Positions 46,285 through 54,750 of a stretch of DNA of 64,000 nt are shown here, one piece after another. This DNA comes from Lachnospiraceae bacterium NC2008 (lineage in GTDB: Bacteria; Bacillota; Clostridia; Lachnospirales; Lachnospiraceae), in NCBI GenBank assembly GCA_000687675.1, contig JHWS01000002.1, forward strand, positions 62,001 through 126,000, read 5' to 3'. The position numbers and the translations under genes were made by a program. The notes below the pieces were generated by a model that made no database searches, was not told the origin of the DNA, and saw nothing but the letters and a program-made list of their open reading frames with translations. Position 1 is the first letter of the stretch. Each line of letters starts with the position of its first letter.

Positions 46285-47283
46285 ATGAACGCTTTTGGTA
46301 TAGATATCGGTACAGGTAATATTAAGATATACAACGGAAATAATGATTCATTTTTTATGGAAAAGAATATGATTGCCATTGAAGGTAAGAATAATCTTTT
46401 TGCATATGGTGATTCAGCATTTGAGATGTATGAAAAAGCACCTGACAATATCACAATCTCTTCACCACTTTGCAATGGTGTTATTGCAGATATAGGAAAT
46501 ATGCAGGTTCTTCTTAAGAACTTTATTAATGACCTTTTCAAGGGCAATGTTAAGCCAGCTGACTACTATATTGCAGTTCCTACAGATGTTACAGAAGTAG
46601 AGAAGAGAGCTTTCTACGAACTTATTAAGGATTCTGGTGTAAAGGCAAAACGTGTTCTTGTTGTTGAAAAGGCTATTGCTGACGGTCTTGGTATGGATAT
46701 TGATGTTAAGACTAGCCAGGGTGTTCTTGTTGTAGACGTTGGATATGATACAACTGAAATCTCTATTCTTTCCCTTGGTGGTATAGTTGTTTCAAGACTT
46801 ATTAAGATTGGTGGTAATAAGTTTGATGAGGCAATTAAGAGTGCAGTTCGTAAGGAATATAACCTTGTAATTGGAAATAAGACAGCAGAAAAGATTAAGT
46901 ATTCTCTCAAAGAGCTTAGGGCTGATGGCAGAGATGCTGTTGTTTATGGTAGAAATATTGTAACTGGACTTCCTGTTGAGAAGACTGTTGATTCTAAGCT
47001 TGTAACTGATGCCCTTCAGGATAACTTCCAGTCAATTGTTGATAATGTTAAGCAGATACTTGAGCGTACTCCACCTGAACTTGGTGCGGATATCTATAAG
47101 CATGGTATCTATCTTTCGGGCGGCGCAGCAGGAGTAGATGGTCTTAGTGAGCTTATGGAAGAGCAGACTGGACTTAGTGTTAATCTTTATGAGGAACCTA
47201 TGGCTTGTGTTATTAAGGGTATTTCACAGATCATAAAGAATGATAAGTACAATTCTCTTGCTTATAGTATTGATAATAATTAG
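46285..47283 (+). CDS. mreB: Rod shape-determining protein MreB
   Basis: A bacterial actin that organises side-wall synthesis along the membrane. The 332-residue protein has the actin-fold ATP loops FGIDIGTGNIKIY near the start and VVDVGYDTTEISIL near residue 150, the connecting YIAVPTDVTEVEKRAFYELI, and the adenosine motif GIYLSGGAAGVDGLSELM. It is more divergent than typical MreB (for example IGTGNIKIY instead of LGTANTLVY), so it could be an Mbl or MreBH-like paralogue, but its place before mreC fits MreB. AAAAGGAG precedes the ATG. Confidence 0.86.
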   Translation: MNAFGIDIGTGNIKIYNGNNDSFFMEKNMIAIEGKNNLFAYGDSAFEMYEKAPDNITISSPLCNGVIADIGNMQVLLKNFINDLFKGNVKPADYYIAVPTDVTEVEKRAFYELIKDSGVKAKRVLVVEKAIADGLGMDIDVKTSQGVLVVDVGYDTTEISILSLGGIVVSRLIKIGGNKFDEAIKSAVRKEYNLVIGNKTAEKIKYSLKELRADGRDAVVYGRNIVTGLPVEKTVDSKLVTDALQDNFQSIVDNVKQILERTPPELGADIYKHGIYLSGGAAGVDGLSELMEEQTGLSVNLYEEPMACVIKGISQIIKNDKYNSLAYSIDNN

Positions 47284-47318
47284 TTCTTAGGGCTTCTTCC
47301 TAGAAGCTGTATATAAAT

Positions 47319-48188
47319 ATGAGCCCAGTAGTTAAGAAAAAACCTGAAGCTGAGAAAATCCCAAGTAAATACATATTATTAATGTTATCCATAGTATGTT
47401 TCATACTTATGGCGGTAACATTCTCGGGAAAGATTCCGGATACATTTATTAATAATGTTTGCGGAGTTGTTGTTGTGCCATTCCAAAAAGGGTTATCTGT
47501 TGTAAATGACGTTCTTCTTGATTTAAAGAATGACGTTAAAACAAAAGACCAGCTTATAGCTGAAAATGAAAAACTGAAAAAAGAGCTTGATGACCTTAAG
47601 AATGAGAACACACTTCTTCTTCAGGATAAATACGAACTTGCTGAGCTTCGTAATCTTTATGAATTAGATGAACTTTATAATAACTACCCTAAAACCGGTG
47701 CCAGAGTTATATCATGGAACGGTACTAACTGGTTTAACTCATTTGTAATTAACAAGGGCACAAAAGACGGTATTGCGGTTGATATGAACGTTATATCGGG
47801 CAGTGGTCTTGTTGGTATTGTTACAGATGTTGGGGCTAACTGGGCTAAGGTTACATCTATTATCGATGATGGTTCCAATGTTTCGGCATCTATCTTACAT
47901 TCACAGGACAACCTTATAGTATCTGGTGATTTACAGCTTGCAAACCAGGGTTATGTAGCTTATGGCTCACTTGTAGATCATGAGAATGTTGTTGCTAAAG
48001 GTGATAAGGTAGTAACAAGCAACATCTCTGATAAGTACCTTCCAGGAATCCTTATTGGTTATATAGTTACTGTTGATACAGATTCTAACAATCTTACAAA
48101 ATCAGGTTATATAGAGCCTGCAGTTGATTTTTCTAAAATCAATGAGGTTCTTGTAATTACACAGCTTAAGGAAAGTATGGAGGATTAA
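47319..48188 (+). CDS. mreC: Rod shape-determining protein MreC
   Basis: The extracytoplasmic scaffold of the elongasome. The 289-residue protein has a short inside N-terminus, one membrane helix (about residues 15-37), a coiled coil (about 70-110, LIAENEKLKKELDDLKNEN) and a beta-rich domain (about 125-280) with the family motifs SGLVGIVTDVGANWAKVTSIID and ASILHSQDNLIVSGD. MreC contacts PBP2, encoded two genes downstream, and activates it. Confidence 0.94.
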   Translation: MSPVVKKKPEAEKIPSKYILLMLSIVCFILMAVTFSGKIPDTFINNVCGVVVVPFQKGLSVVNDVLLDLKNDVKTKDQLIAENEKLKKELDDLKNENTLLLQDKYELAELRNLYELDELYNNYPKTGARVISWNGTNWFNSFVINKGTKDGIAVDMNVISGSGLVGIVTDVGANWAKVTSIIDDGSNVSASILHSQDNLIVSGDLQLANQGYVAYGSLVDHENVVAKGDKVVTSNISDKYLPGILIGYIVTVDTDSNNLTKSGYIEPAVDFSKINEVLVITQLKESMED

Positions 48189-48190
48189 AT

Positions 48191-48715
48191 ATGAGAAAAA
48201 TCCTCCTTAGTTTTATATCTATCTTAGTTCTTTTAATTTTACAGGTTTGTGTATTCCCTAATTTTGCTCTTGGAGGAATTATTCCTAATTTACTATTAAT
48301 ATTGGTTTCATGTTACGGATTTTTAAGAGGATGTAACGATGGTATGATTGCAGGTTTTATCTGTGGTTTATTACTTGATGTATTTTCTATGAATTTCCTT
48401 GGCTTCTTTGCATTTGCATATATGTTTATAGGCTATTTTAATGGCTTCCTTAAGGACTTTAATATTAAGGAAATCTTATTCCTGCCTATATTATTTATTG
48501 CTGTAAGCGATTTGGCTTTAAACCTTTTCTCTTATTTATTCTTAATGTGTATGCTTAACAAGCATTTTAATATTGATTATTACTTTATAAGAGTTATAGT
48601 ACCTGAACTAATTTTCACAAGTATTATCGCTCTTGGTTTATATCCGCTTGTTAACTTACTGGATGAGAAATTCCTGAACGTTACTGCTACAGAGGAAAAA
48701 GACAGTGCTGTATGA
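48191..48715 (+). CDS. mreD: Rod shape-determining protein MreD
   Basis: A 174-residue membrane protein with five or six hydrophobic segments and the family pattern PNLLLILVSCYGFLRGCNDGMIAGFICGLLLDVFS. It begins 2 bp after mreC, and its end overlaps the PBP2 gene by 11 bp. It is part of the elongasome with MreB, MreC, PBP2 and RodA. Confidence 0.92.
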   Translation: MRKILLSFISILVLLILQVCVFPNFALGGIIPNLLLILVSCYGFLRGCNDGMIAGFICGLLLDVFSMNFLGFFAFAYMFIGYFNGFLKDFNIKEILFLPILFIAVSDLALNLFSYLFLMCMLNKHFNIDYYFIRVIVPELIFTSIIALGLYPLVNLLDEKFLNVTATEEKDSAV

Positions 48716-51566
48716 GATTAAAGACAAAATCATAAGCCTTGTTACTTCAAGGCTCTTTATTCTGTACTTAATGCTTATAACATTAAGCTGTATTCTTATA
48801 CACAAAATTTTTGTCCTTCAGATAGTTGATGGTCAGCAGTATGAAGAGAACTTTACTTTAAAGAGTGAGAAGGAGATAAGTCTTCCTTCTACAAGAGGTA
48901 ACATATATGACAGAAATGGTAAGCTTCTTGCCTACAATGACCTGGCATATATGATTACTATTACTGATACTATTGAATCAGGTTCAGGCAAGAACCAGAA
49001 GCTTAATGATATTATTTACAGAACTTCTTTAATGATTAAAGAAGGTGGAGATACTATAACAAGTGACTTTGCCATCTATCTTGATGAGAATGATAACTAT
49101 TGTTTCTCAATATCAGGTAATGAACTTCTTAGATTCTTGGCTGATATTTATGGCAGATCTAGTATCAATGACCTTGAATACGAAGAAAAGAATGCTAACC
49201 CTGATACTGTTATCGCCTACCTTGCATCATCTAAAAAGTACGGCGTAGGTCTTTATATGGGTGATGAAAATACTAAGGACAGCTTCGTTCCTATGATGGG
49301 TTATACCAAGGAAGAAGTTCTGGATATTATCAAGGTTAGATATAACCTTAGTCTTAATACCTATCAGAAGTACATATCTACTACAATATCAACTCAGATA
49401 TCAGATAAAACCATAGCTATTGTTATGGAAAATATCTCAAGTCTTGAGGGTGTAGAAATAAAAGAGACTAACATCAGAAAGTACAATGACAGCGTCTATT
49501 TCTCCCCTATTATTGGCTATACAGGTAAGATTAGTAAGGAAGAACTGGAAGAGTACGCTGACAGCGAACTTAACTATGATTCCAATGACTACGTTGGTAA
49601 AACTGGTATAGAGTATTCTATGGAAAGTCAGCTTCAGGGTATGAAGGGACACCAGACTCTTTACGTTGATAACCTTGGTCGAATTATTGAAACTAAGGAT
49701 ACAGTTAATCCTTCATCTGGTAATGATATCTATCTTACTATTGATGCTGACCTTCAGAAGGCTTGCTATAACCTTCTTGAGCAGAAAATTGCAGGTATTA
49801 TAGTTAATAAACTTGTTAATGATAAGGTTTCATCTAAGAATGGACGTAATAAAGAGATTCCTATCTATGATGTTTATTATGCCCTTATAAATAATAATGT
49901 CATCAACCTTAACCATATGACTAAGTCTTACGCAGGTGACTATGAGAAGCAGGTCAATGCCAAATTTGATGCCAAGATGGACTATGTTACAAACAACCTT
50001 AAGACCAATGTTTTATACAGCGATACACCATATAAGGAATTAAGCGAAGAAAATCAGGTATATGAAAGCTTTATTATCTCTATGATTTCTTCACCTAACT
50101 ATGGAATCCTTATTGAAAGTCAGATTGATACTTCAGATGAAATATATAACAGGTGGAAGGTTGCGGAAGATATAAGCATTCATGACTATCTTATGTATGC
50201 TATATCTCAGCAGTGGATAGATACTTCCAAGCTTGATCTTGATGCCAAGTATTCTGATTCTTCAGAAGTTTACGATGCTTTAGTTGATTATATAATTGAC
50301 CATCTTAAGACTAACTCAGATTTTGCCAAAAAATTATATAAATATATGATATTTGATGATACTGTTTCAGGCAGAGAAATCTGTATGATCTTATGGGAAC
50401 AGGATATTATTCAGGTTCCATCATCGGATATTACAGCTCTTAAAAGTGGAAGTATATCATCCTATCAGTTTATGAGAGACCTTATATCAAATATTAAGGT
50501 TACACCAGCTATGCTTGGTCTTGAGCCATGTTCTGGGTCGATAGTTGTTACAGACCCTAATAATGGTGAGGTATTAGCTCTTGTTTCTTATCCGGGTTAT
50601 GACAATAATAAGCTAGCTAATAATGCTGATTCCAAGTATCTTGCCAAGCTTAATAATGATATGTCTAAGCCACTTTGGAATTATGCTACACAGCAAAGAA
50701 CAGCTCCTGGTTCAACATTTAAGATTGTTACTTCTGTAGCTGGTGTAGAAGAGGGTGTAATTACAACAAATACTGTTATTGAATGTAACGGTATATTCGA
50801 TAAACTTAACGGAACTATCCACAAATGTTGGATTAGCCCAGGGCGACACGGGAATATGACCCTTCGCTCGGCTATAGCTAATTCATGTAACGTATTCTTC
50901 TACGAAACCGGTTACAGACTTGCTAATGATGGTACTGGATATAATGACCAGTATGGTATAGAGAGACTGGCTAAATATGTAGAGATGTTTGGCTTAAGTG
51001 AAAGATCAGGTGTTGAGATATCCGAATCAGAACCTCAGGTATCGGATCAGTACCCGGTTGCTTCAGCTATTGGTCAGGGTACTCACTCATATACGACGGT
51101 TGGTCTTGCAAGATATGTTAGTGCTGTTGCAAATAATGGTACAGTTTATGAACTATCTCTTATACATGCTATAAAAGATTCTAAGGGTAATGATTTGTAT
51201 ACATATACTCCTGAAATAAGAAACCAGATTACTCTTAGTCAGGACCTGTGGAACAATGTTCACTACGGTATGAGAGATGTTATTACAAGTAAGAAATACT
51301 ACGCAGATTATCCTATAGCATGTGCCGGTAAAACTGGTACAGCCCAGGAGTCTGCTAATAAGCCTAACCACGCTTTATTTGTAGGCTATGCTCCTTTTGA
51401 TAATCCAGAGATTGCAATTGCAACCCGTGTAGCTAATGGTTATTCATCTGACTATGCTGCACAGATTGCCAAGGACGTATTTACTTACTACTTTAAGATT
51501 AAAGATACCAATGAGCTTATTACAGGTACTGCCTCAGAAGCTGTTGTGGAAACTACAGGTGATTAA
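48705..51566 (+). CDS. mrdA: Penicillin-binding protein 2 (class B elongation transpeptidase) with large insertion
   Basis: Cross-links new peptidoglycan during side-wall growth, working with RodA. It has one membrane helix (about 15-40), a pedestal domain (STRGNIYDRNGKLLAYN), and a transpeptidase domain with S670-x-x-K (GSTFK), S727-C-N and K876-T-G. At 953 residues it is about 300 longer than usual. The extra length is a mostly helical insert of about 245 residues (about 358-605, DNA 49776-50520). It lies between LTIDADLQKACYNLLEQK and GSIVVTDPNNGEVLALVSYPGYD, parts that are normally nearly adjacent. The start is GTG 48705 with AGAGGA 8 nt upstream, overlapping mreD. Confidence 0.94.
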   Translation: MLYEIKDKIISLVTSRLFILYLMLITLSCILIHKIFVLQIVDGQQYEENFTLKSEKEISLPSTRGNIYDRNGKLLAYNDLAYMITITDTIESGSGKNQKLNDIIYRTSLMIKEGGDTITSDFAIYLDENDNYCFSISGNELLRFLADIYGRSSINDLEYEEKNANPDTVIAYLASSKKYGVGLYMGDENTKDSFVPMMGYTKEEVLDIIKVRYNLSLNTYQKYISTTISTQISDKTIAIVMENISSLEGVEIKETNIRKYNDSVYFSPIIGYTGKISKEELEEYADSELNYDSNDYVGKTGIEYSMESQLQGMKGHQTLYVDNLGRIIETKDTVNPSSGNDIYLTIDADLQKACYNLLEQKIAGIIVNKLVNDKVSSKNGRNKEIPIYDVYYALINNNVINLNHMTKSYAGDYEKQVNAKFDAKMDYVTNNLKTNVLYSDTPYKELSEENQVYESFIISMISSPNYGILIESQIDTSDEIYNRWKVAEDISIHDYLMYAISQQWIDTSKLDLDAKYSDSSEVYDALVDYIIDHLKTNSDFAKKLYKYMIFDDTVSGREICMILWEQDIIQVPSSDITALKSGSISSYQFMRDLISNIKVTPAMLGLEPCSGSIVVTDPNNGEVLALVSYPGYDNNKLANNADSKYLAKLNNDMSKPLWNYATQQRTAPGSTFKIVTSVAGVEEGVITTNTVIECNGIFDKLNGTIHKCWISPGRHGNMTLRSAIANSCNVFFYETGYRLANDGTGYNDQYGIERLAKYVEMFGLSERSGVEISESEPQVSDQYPVASAIGQGTHSYTTVGLARYVSAVANNGTVYELSLIHAIKDSKGNDLYTYTPEIRNQITLSQDLWNNVHYGMRDVITSKKYYADYPIACAGKTGTAQESANKPNHALFVGYAPFDNPEIAIATRVANGYSSDYAAQIAKDVFTYYFKIKDTNELITGTASEAVVETTGD

Positions 51567-51567
51567 T

Positions 51568-52257
51568 ATGTCAGATATTAAAGTTAAAGGTTATCCTAAT
51601 GGAATCATAATTTCATATAATCAATCTCTGACATTTGACGAGATGGTGGAAGTAACTAAGGAGAAGTTTGCATCTTCTAGAAAGTTCTTTGGGAAGAATA
51701 CTGTTTGTATAATTTTTGATAACATATCATTTACTGATGAGCAGGAAGATATTCTTTGCCAGATTATTAAAGATAATACAGACCTTGATATATTATGTGT
51801 TTATCATGAAAATGGTGAGAAAATAGGCCTTTTTAATGAATGTATAAGACTTGTAAATGATGAAAAAGATAAGTCTGATATCTACTTCATTAAGGAAAGT
51901 ATTATTAATGAAGGCTTTGTTAAGTCTTCTAAAGATATTGTAATTATTGGTGATGTTTATCCAGGGGCTACTGTAGTTTCTGAAAAGAATGTATATATAT
52001 TTGGCGGCCTCTACGGAACCTGTATGGCAGGATATAGAAATGAAGGCGCTACGGAAACATATTCTGATAGAACTTCAATAGTAACCTCCTGCGATATGGC
52101 TCCAGAAAAACTTCTTATTGACGGTATAGAATATGAGAATGATAAGAAGACTTCAAAATGGGGGATTAAGCCTAAGCTGGTACCTGCTGTAGCATTTGTA
52201 AAAGATAATAAAGTTATAATAGAAAATTATAGTAAAGATATATTTGATAGACTTTAA
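51568..52257 (+). CDS. minC: Septum site-determining protein MinC, without neighbouring minD/minE
   Basis: Inhibits FtsZ assembly away from mid-cell. The 229-residue protein has the N-terminal FtsZ-inhibiting domain (about 1-95; VKGYPNGIIISY, FFGKNTVCIIFD) and the C-terminal beta-helix (about 112-225; VIIGDVYPGATVVSEKNVYIFGGLYGTCMAGY). In the related mre-min loci of clostridia minC is usually followed by minD and minE; here rodA follows after 2 bp. The R-S-G-Q motif that contacts MinD in other MinC proteins aligns with INEG (113-116). The start is ATG 51568, one base after the PBP2 stop. MinD and MinE could lie elsewhere in the genome. Confidence 0.9.
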   Translation: MSDIKVKGYPNGIIISYNQSLTFDEMVEVTKEKFASSRKFFGKNTVCIIFDNISFTDEQEDILCQIIKDNTDLDILCVYHENGEKIGLFNECIRLVNDEKDKSDIYFIKESIINEGFVKSSKDIVIIGDVYPGATVVSEKNVYIFGGLYGTCMAGYRNEGATETYSDRTSIVTSCDMAPEKLLIDGIEYENDKKTSKWGIKPKLVPAVAFVKDNKVIIENYSKDIFDRL

Positions 52258-52259
52258 TT

Positions 52260-53381
52260 ATGAAAAATAAGTACGAGATTAAAAATTTTAATTTTAAACT
52301 GTTACTGCTTTTAATAATTATTACAGTAATTGGAATTATGGCTATTGGTAGTGCGAAACCATCTCTTCAGACAAGGCAGATGTTTGGTGCTATTTTTGGC
52401 ATGTTCCTTATGTTTTTTGTGGCATTTATTGATTATAATCTAATACTTAAGTTCTACTGGCCACTTTATGGACTTAATCTTGGACTATTACTTTTTGTTA
52501 AGCTTTTTGGTGAATCTTCCAACAATGCCCAAAGATGGGTATCTATTGCTGGTATTCGTTTTCAGCCATCTGAGACAGCAAAAATATTATTGATAGTTTT
52601 TTTTGCAGCGTTTATAATGAAAAACAAGGATAATCTTAATAAAATAAGCTTTTTAGTTAAGGCTGTTTTATTTCTGATACCTCCACTTTATCTGATTTTA
52701 GACCAGCCTGATCTATCGACAAGTATTATTATTTTAGCTGTTTTTGCAGCAGTATTATTTGTAGGTGGTCTGTCGTTTAAGATTATTGGTGGGGCTATAG
52801 CAGTAGCTGTTCCTTTGGTTGTTGTATTCTTATTTATCGTACTTCAACCTGATCAGAAGTTAATTAAAGATTATCAGCAGGAACGTATCCTTGCCTGGCT
52901 TCAGCCAGAAAAATACGAACTTACAACTGCTTGGCAGACACAGAATTCTATTACAGCTATAGGTTCAGGTCAGTTATATGGTAAGGGAATCAATAATAAC
53001 GAAGTTGGTTCTGTAAAGAATGGTAACTATATATCTGAGCCTCAGACAGACTTTATCTTTGCTATTATTGGTGAAGAAACAGGTTTCCTTGGTGGATGTA
53101 TAGTAATTATCATTGAGATGCTTATATCTCTTGAATGTTTCGTCTGCGCTGGTAAGGCCAAGGATGTTGCTGGAACCATAATATGCGCCGGGGTAGGCTG
53201 TGTGGTCTGTTTGCAAACATTTATCAACGTTTCAGTTGCAACAGGAATCATACCAAATACAGGTATACCACTTCCTTTTGTTTCATACGGTCTTACAAGT
53301 TTAGTAAGCTTGTATATAGGTATGGGTTTAGTGCTTAATGTTGCTTTTCAAAGGAAAAGCTTAAGAAATAGTAATCAGTAG
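52260..53381 (+). CDS. rodA: Peptidoglycan glycosyltransferase RodA (SEDS family)
   Basis: Polymerises lipid II into glycan strands together with PBP2. The 373-residue protein has about ten membrane helices and the SEDS motifs NNAQRWVSIAGIRFQPSETAKI, QPDLSTSIIILAV, the large loop with YQQERILAWLQPEKYELTTAWQTQNSITAIGSGQLYGKG, TDFIFAIIGEETGFLG, and the final GIPLPFVSYGLTSLVSLYIGMGL. FtsW is the alternative, but the operon with mreBCD and PBP2 supports RodA. Confidence 0.94.
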   Translation: MKNKYEIKNFNFKLLLLLIIITVIGIMAIGSAKPSLQTRQMFGAIFGMFLMFFVAFIDYNLILKFYWPLYGLNLGLLLFVKLFGESSNNAQRWVSIAGIRFQPSETAKILLIVFFAAFIMKNKDNLNKISFLVKAVLFLIPPLYLILDQPDLSTSIIILAVFAAVLFVGGLSFKIIGGAIAVAVPLVVVFLFIVLQPDQKLIKDYQQERILAWLQPEKYELTTAWQTQNSITAIGSGQLYGKGINNNEVGSVKNGNYISEPQTDFIFAIIGEETGFLGGCIVIIIEMLISLECFVCAGKAKDVAGTIICAGVGCVVCLQTFINVSVATGIIPNTGIPLPFVSYGLTSLVSLYIGMGLVLNVAFQRKSLRNSNQ

Positions 53382-53394
53382 TTAGGAGAATAGT

Positions 53395-53790
53395 ATGAAC
53401 ATTGCTTTAATCGCACATGATGCTAAGAAAAAGCTTATGCAGAACTTCTGTATAGCATATAGACAGATACTTAGCAGAAATGATCTTTATGCTACAGGTA
53501 CAACTGGAAGACTTATTGAGGAGGTTACTAACCTTACAATTCATAAATATCTTGCTGGTAACCTTGGCGGCGAACAGCAAATTGGTATTCAGATAGAGCA
53601 TAACCAGATTGATCTTGTTATCTTTTTAAGAGACCCTCTTAATCCTAAGTTTAACGAGATGGATGTTAATAATATAGTTAGACTTTGTGATATTCACAAT
53701 ATTCCACTTGCTACAAATCTTGCTTCTGCAGAATTACTTATCAAATCACTTGAAAGAGGAGAGCTTGAGTGGCGTGAGATGTTCAAATAA
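53395..53790 (+). CDS. mgsA: Methylglyoxal synthase
   Basis: Converts dihydroxyacetone phosphate to methylglyoxal and phosphate, a bypass that relieves phosphate-limited glycolysis. The 131-residue sequence has IALIAHDAKK, the phosphate-binding TGTTG, GNLGGEQQIG, and the catalytic Asp in FLRDPL. It lies within the cell-wall operon, as in other clostridia, 13 bp after rodA with GGAGA ahead of the ATG, and its 3' end overlaps the carboxypeptidase gene by about 26 bp. Confidence 0.96.
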   Translation: MNIALIAHDAKKKLMQNFCIAYRQILSRNDLYATGTTGRLIEEVTNLTIHKYLAGNLGGEQQIGIQIEHNQIDLVIFLRDPLNPKFNEMDVNNIVRLCDIHNIPLATNLASAELLIKSLERGELEWREMFK

Positions 53791-54748
53791 AGTATTACTT
53801 GCTGCTTTAACTATTGTAACTTTATCATTAACAGGTTGTGGTAAAGAGAAGTTACCTCTTGAGTATGGCAAGTATAATTTACCAGATAATTACAATATTG
53901 AATCTATGGATGTTCAAAGTGAAGTACCACTTTTTGCATCTGATATATGTGCAGTAAAGGACAATATTACTGATACATCTTCAATTGACCCTTCTTCATT
54001 ATATGGAGCAGGTGTTTTTGATGTTAATACAAAGAAGACTCTTTATGCTTACAATGTTAATGAAAGAGTTAATCCTGCATCACTTACAAAGATTATGACA
54101 GCCCTTGTTGTTATTGAGAATTGTAATCTTGATGATGTGGTTACTGTACCTGACGTATCTATTGGAGAAGAAGGTGTTCAGACATTTGGACTTAAAGAAG
54201 GGGATAAGATTACAGTTAAGAACCTTCTTTATATTTCTCTTGTTTATTCAGGTAACGATGCTTCTCTTTGTCTTGCAAAGTATGTTGCTGGATCTGAAGC
54301 AGCATTTGCAGAGATGATGAATGCTAAAGCTGCCAGTCTTGGTGCCAGCAATTCACACTTTATAAATCCTCATGGATTAACAAGTAGCGAGCATTATACA
54401 ACTGCTTATGATTTATACCTTATATTCAATGCTGCATGTAAGCATCAGGAATTTCTTGATATTATTTCTACAGATAAGTATACAGTTTCTTATACAACTG
54501 CAGAAGGGGAAGCTAAGGATAAAGAAATCAGCACCACAAACAAGTTTTTAACTGGTGGTTATACTATGCCAGGTTCTGTACAGGTTCAGGGTGGTAAAAC
54601 TGGATCTACAGCTGCAGCTGGTAAATGCATAATCCTCTATGATGTTGATGGCAATGGTAATCCTTATATAAGTGTTGTTATGGGGGCAAGCAGTGAAGAA
54701 AATCTCTATAACACTATGATTAAGCTTTGTAACGATACAATTAGATAG
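53765..54748 (+). CDS. D-alanyl-D-alanine carboxypeptidase lipoprotein (PBP5-like)
   Basis: A serine DD-peptidase that trims the terminal D-Ala of peptidoglycan stem peptides outside the cell. Active-site motifs are S-L-T-K (PASLTKIM), S-G-N (YSGNDAS) and K-T-G (GGKTGST). The N-terminus is a lipoprotein signal with lipobox LSLTGC, so the mature protein would be membrane-tethered by a lipid, not by the C-terminal helix of E. coli PBP5, and the C-terminal beta domain is absent. The start is TTG 53765 or GTG 53774, both inside mgsA; AGGAG lies at 53757-53761. Confidence 0.9.
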   Translation: MSGVRCSNKVLLAALTIVTLSLTGCGKEKLPLEYGKYNLPDNYNIESMDVQSEVPLFASDICAVKDNITDTSSIDPSSLYGAGVFDVNTKKTLYAYNVNERVNPASLTKIMTALVVIENCNLDDVVTVPDVSIGEEGVQTFGLKEGDKITVKNLLYISLVYSGNDASLCLAKYVAGSEAAFAEMMNAKAASLGASNSHFINPHGLTSSEHYTTAYDLYLIFNAACKHQEFLDIISTDKYTVSYTTAEGEAKDKEISTTNKFLTGGYTMPGSVQVQGGKTGSTAAAGKCIILYDVDGNGNPYISVVMGASSEENLYNTMIKLCNDTIR

Positions 54749-54750
54749 AT

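Noticed and set aside
51436-51567. Extended N-terminus for minC
   Set aside because: The extra codons lie inside the PBP2 gene in another frame; ATG 51568 gives the conserved start.
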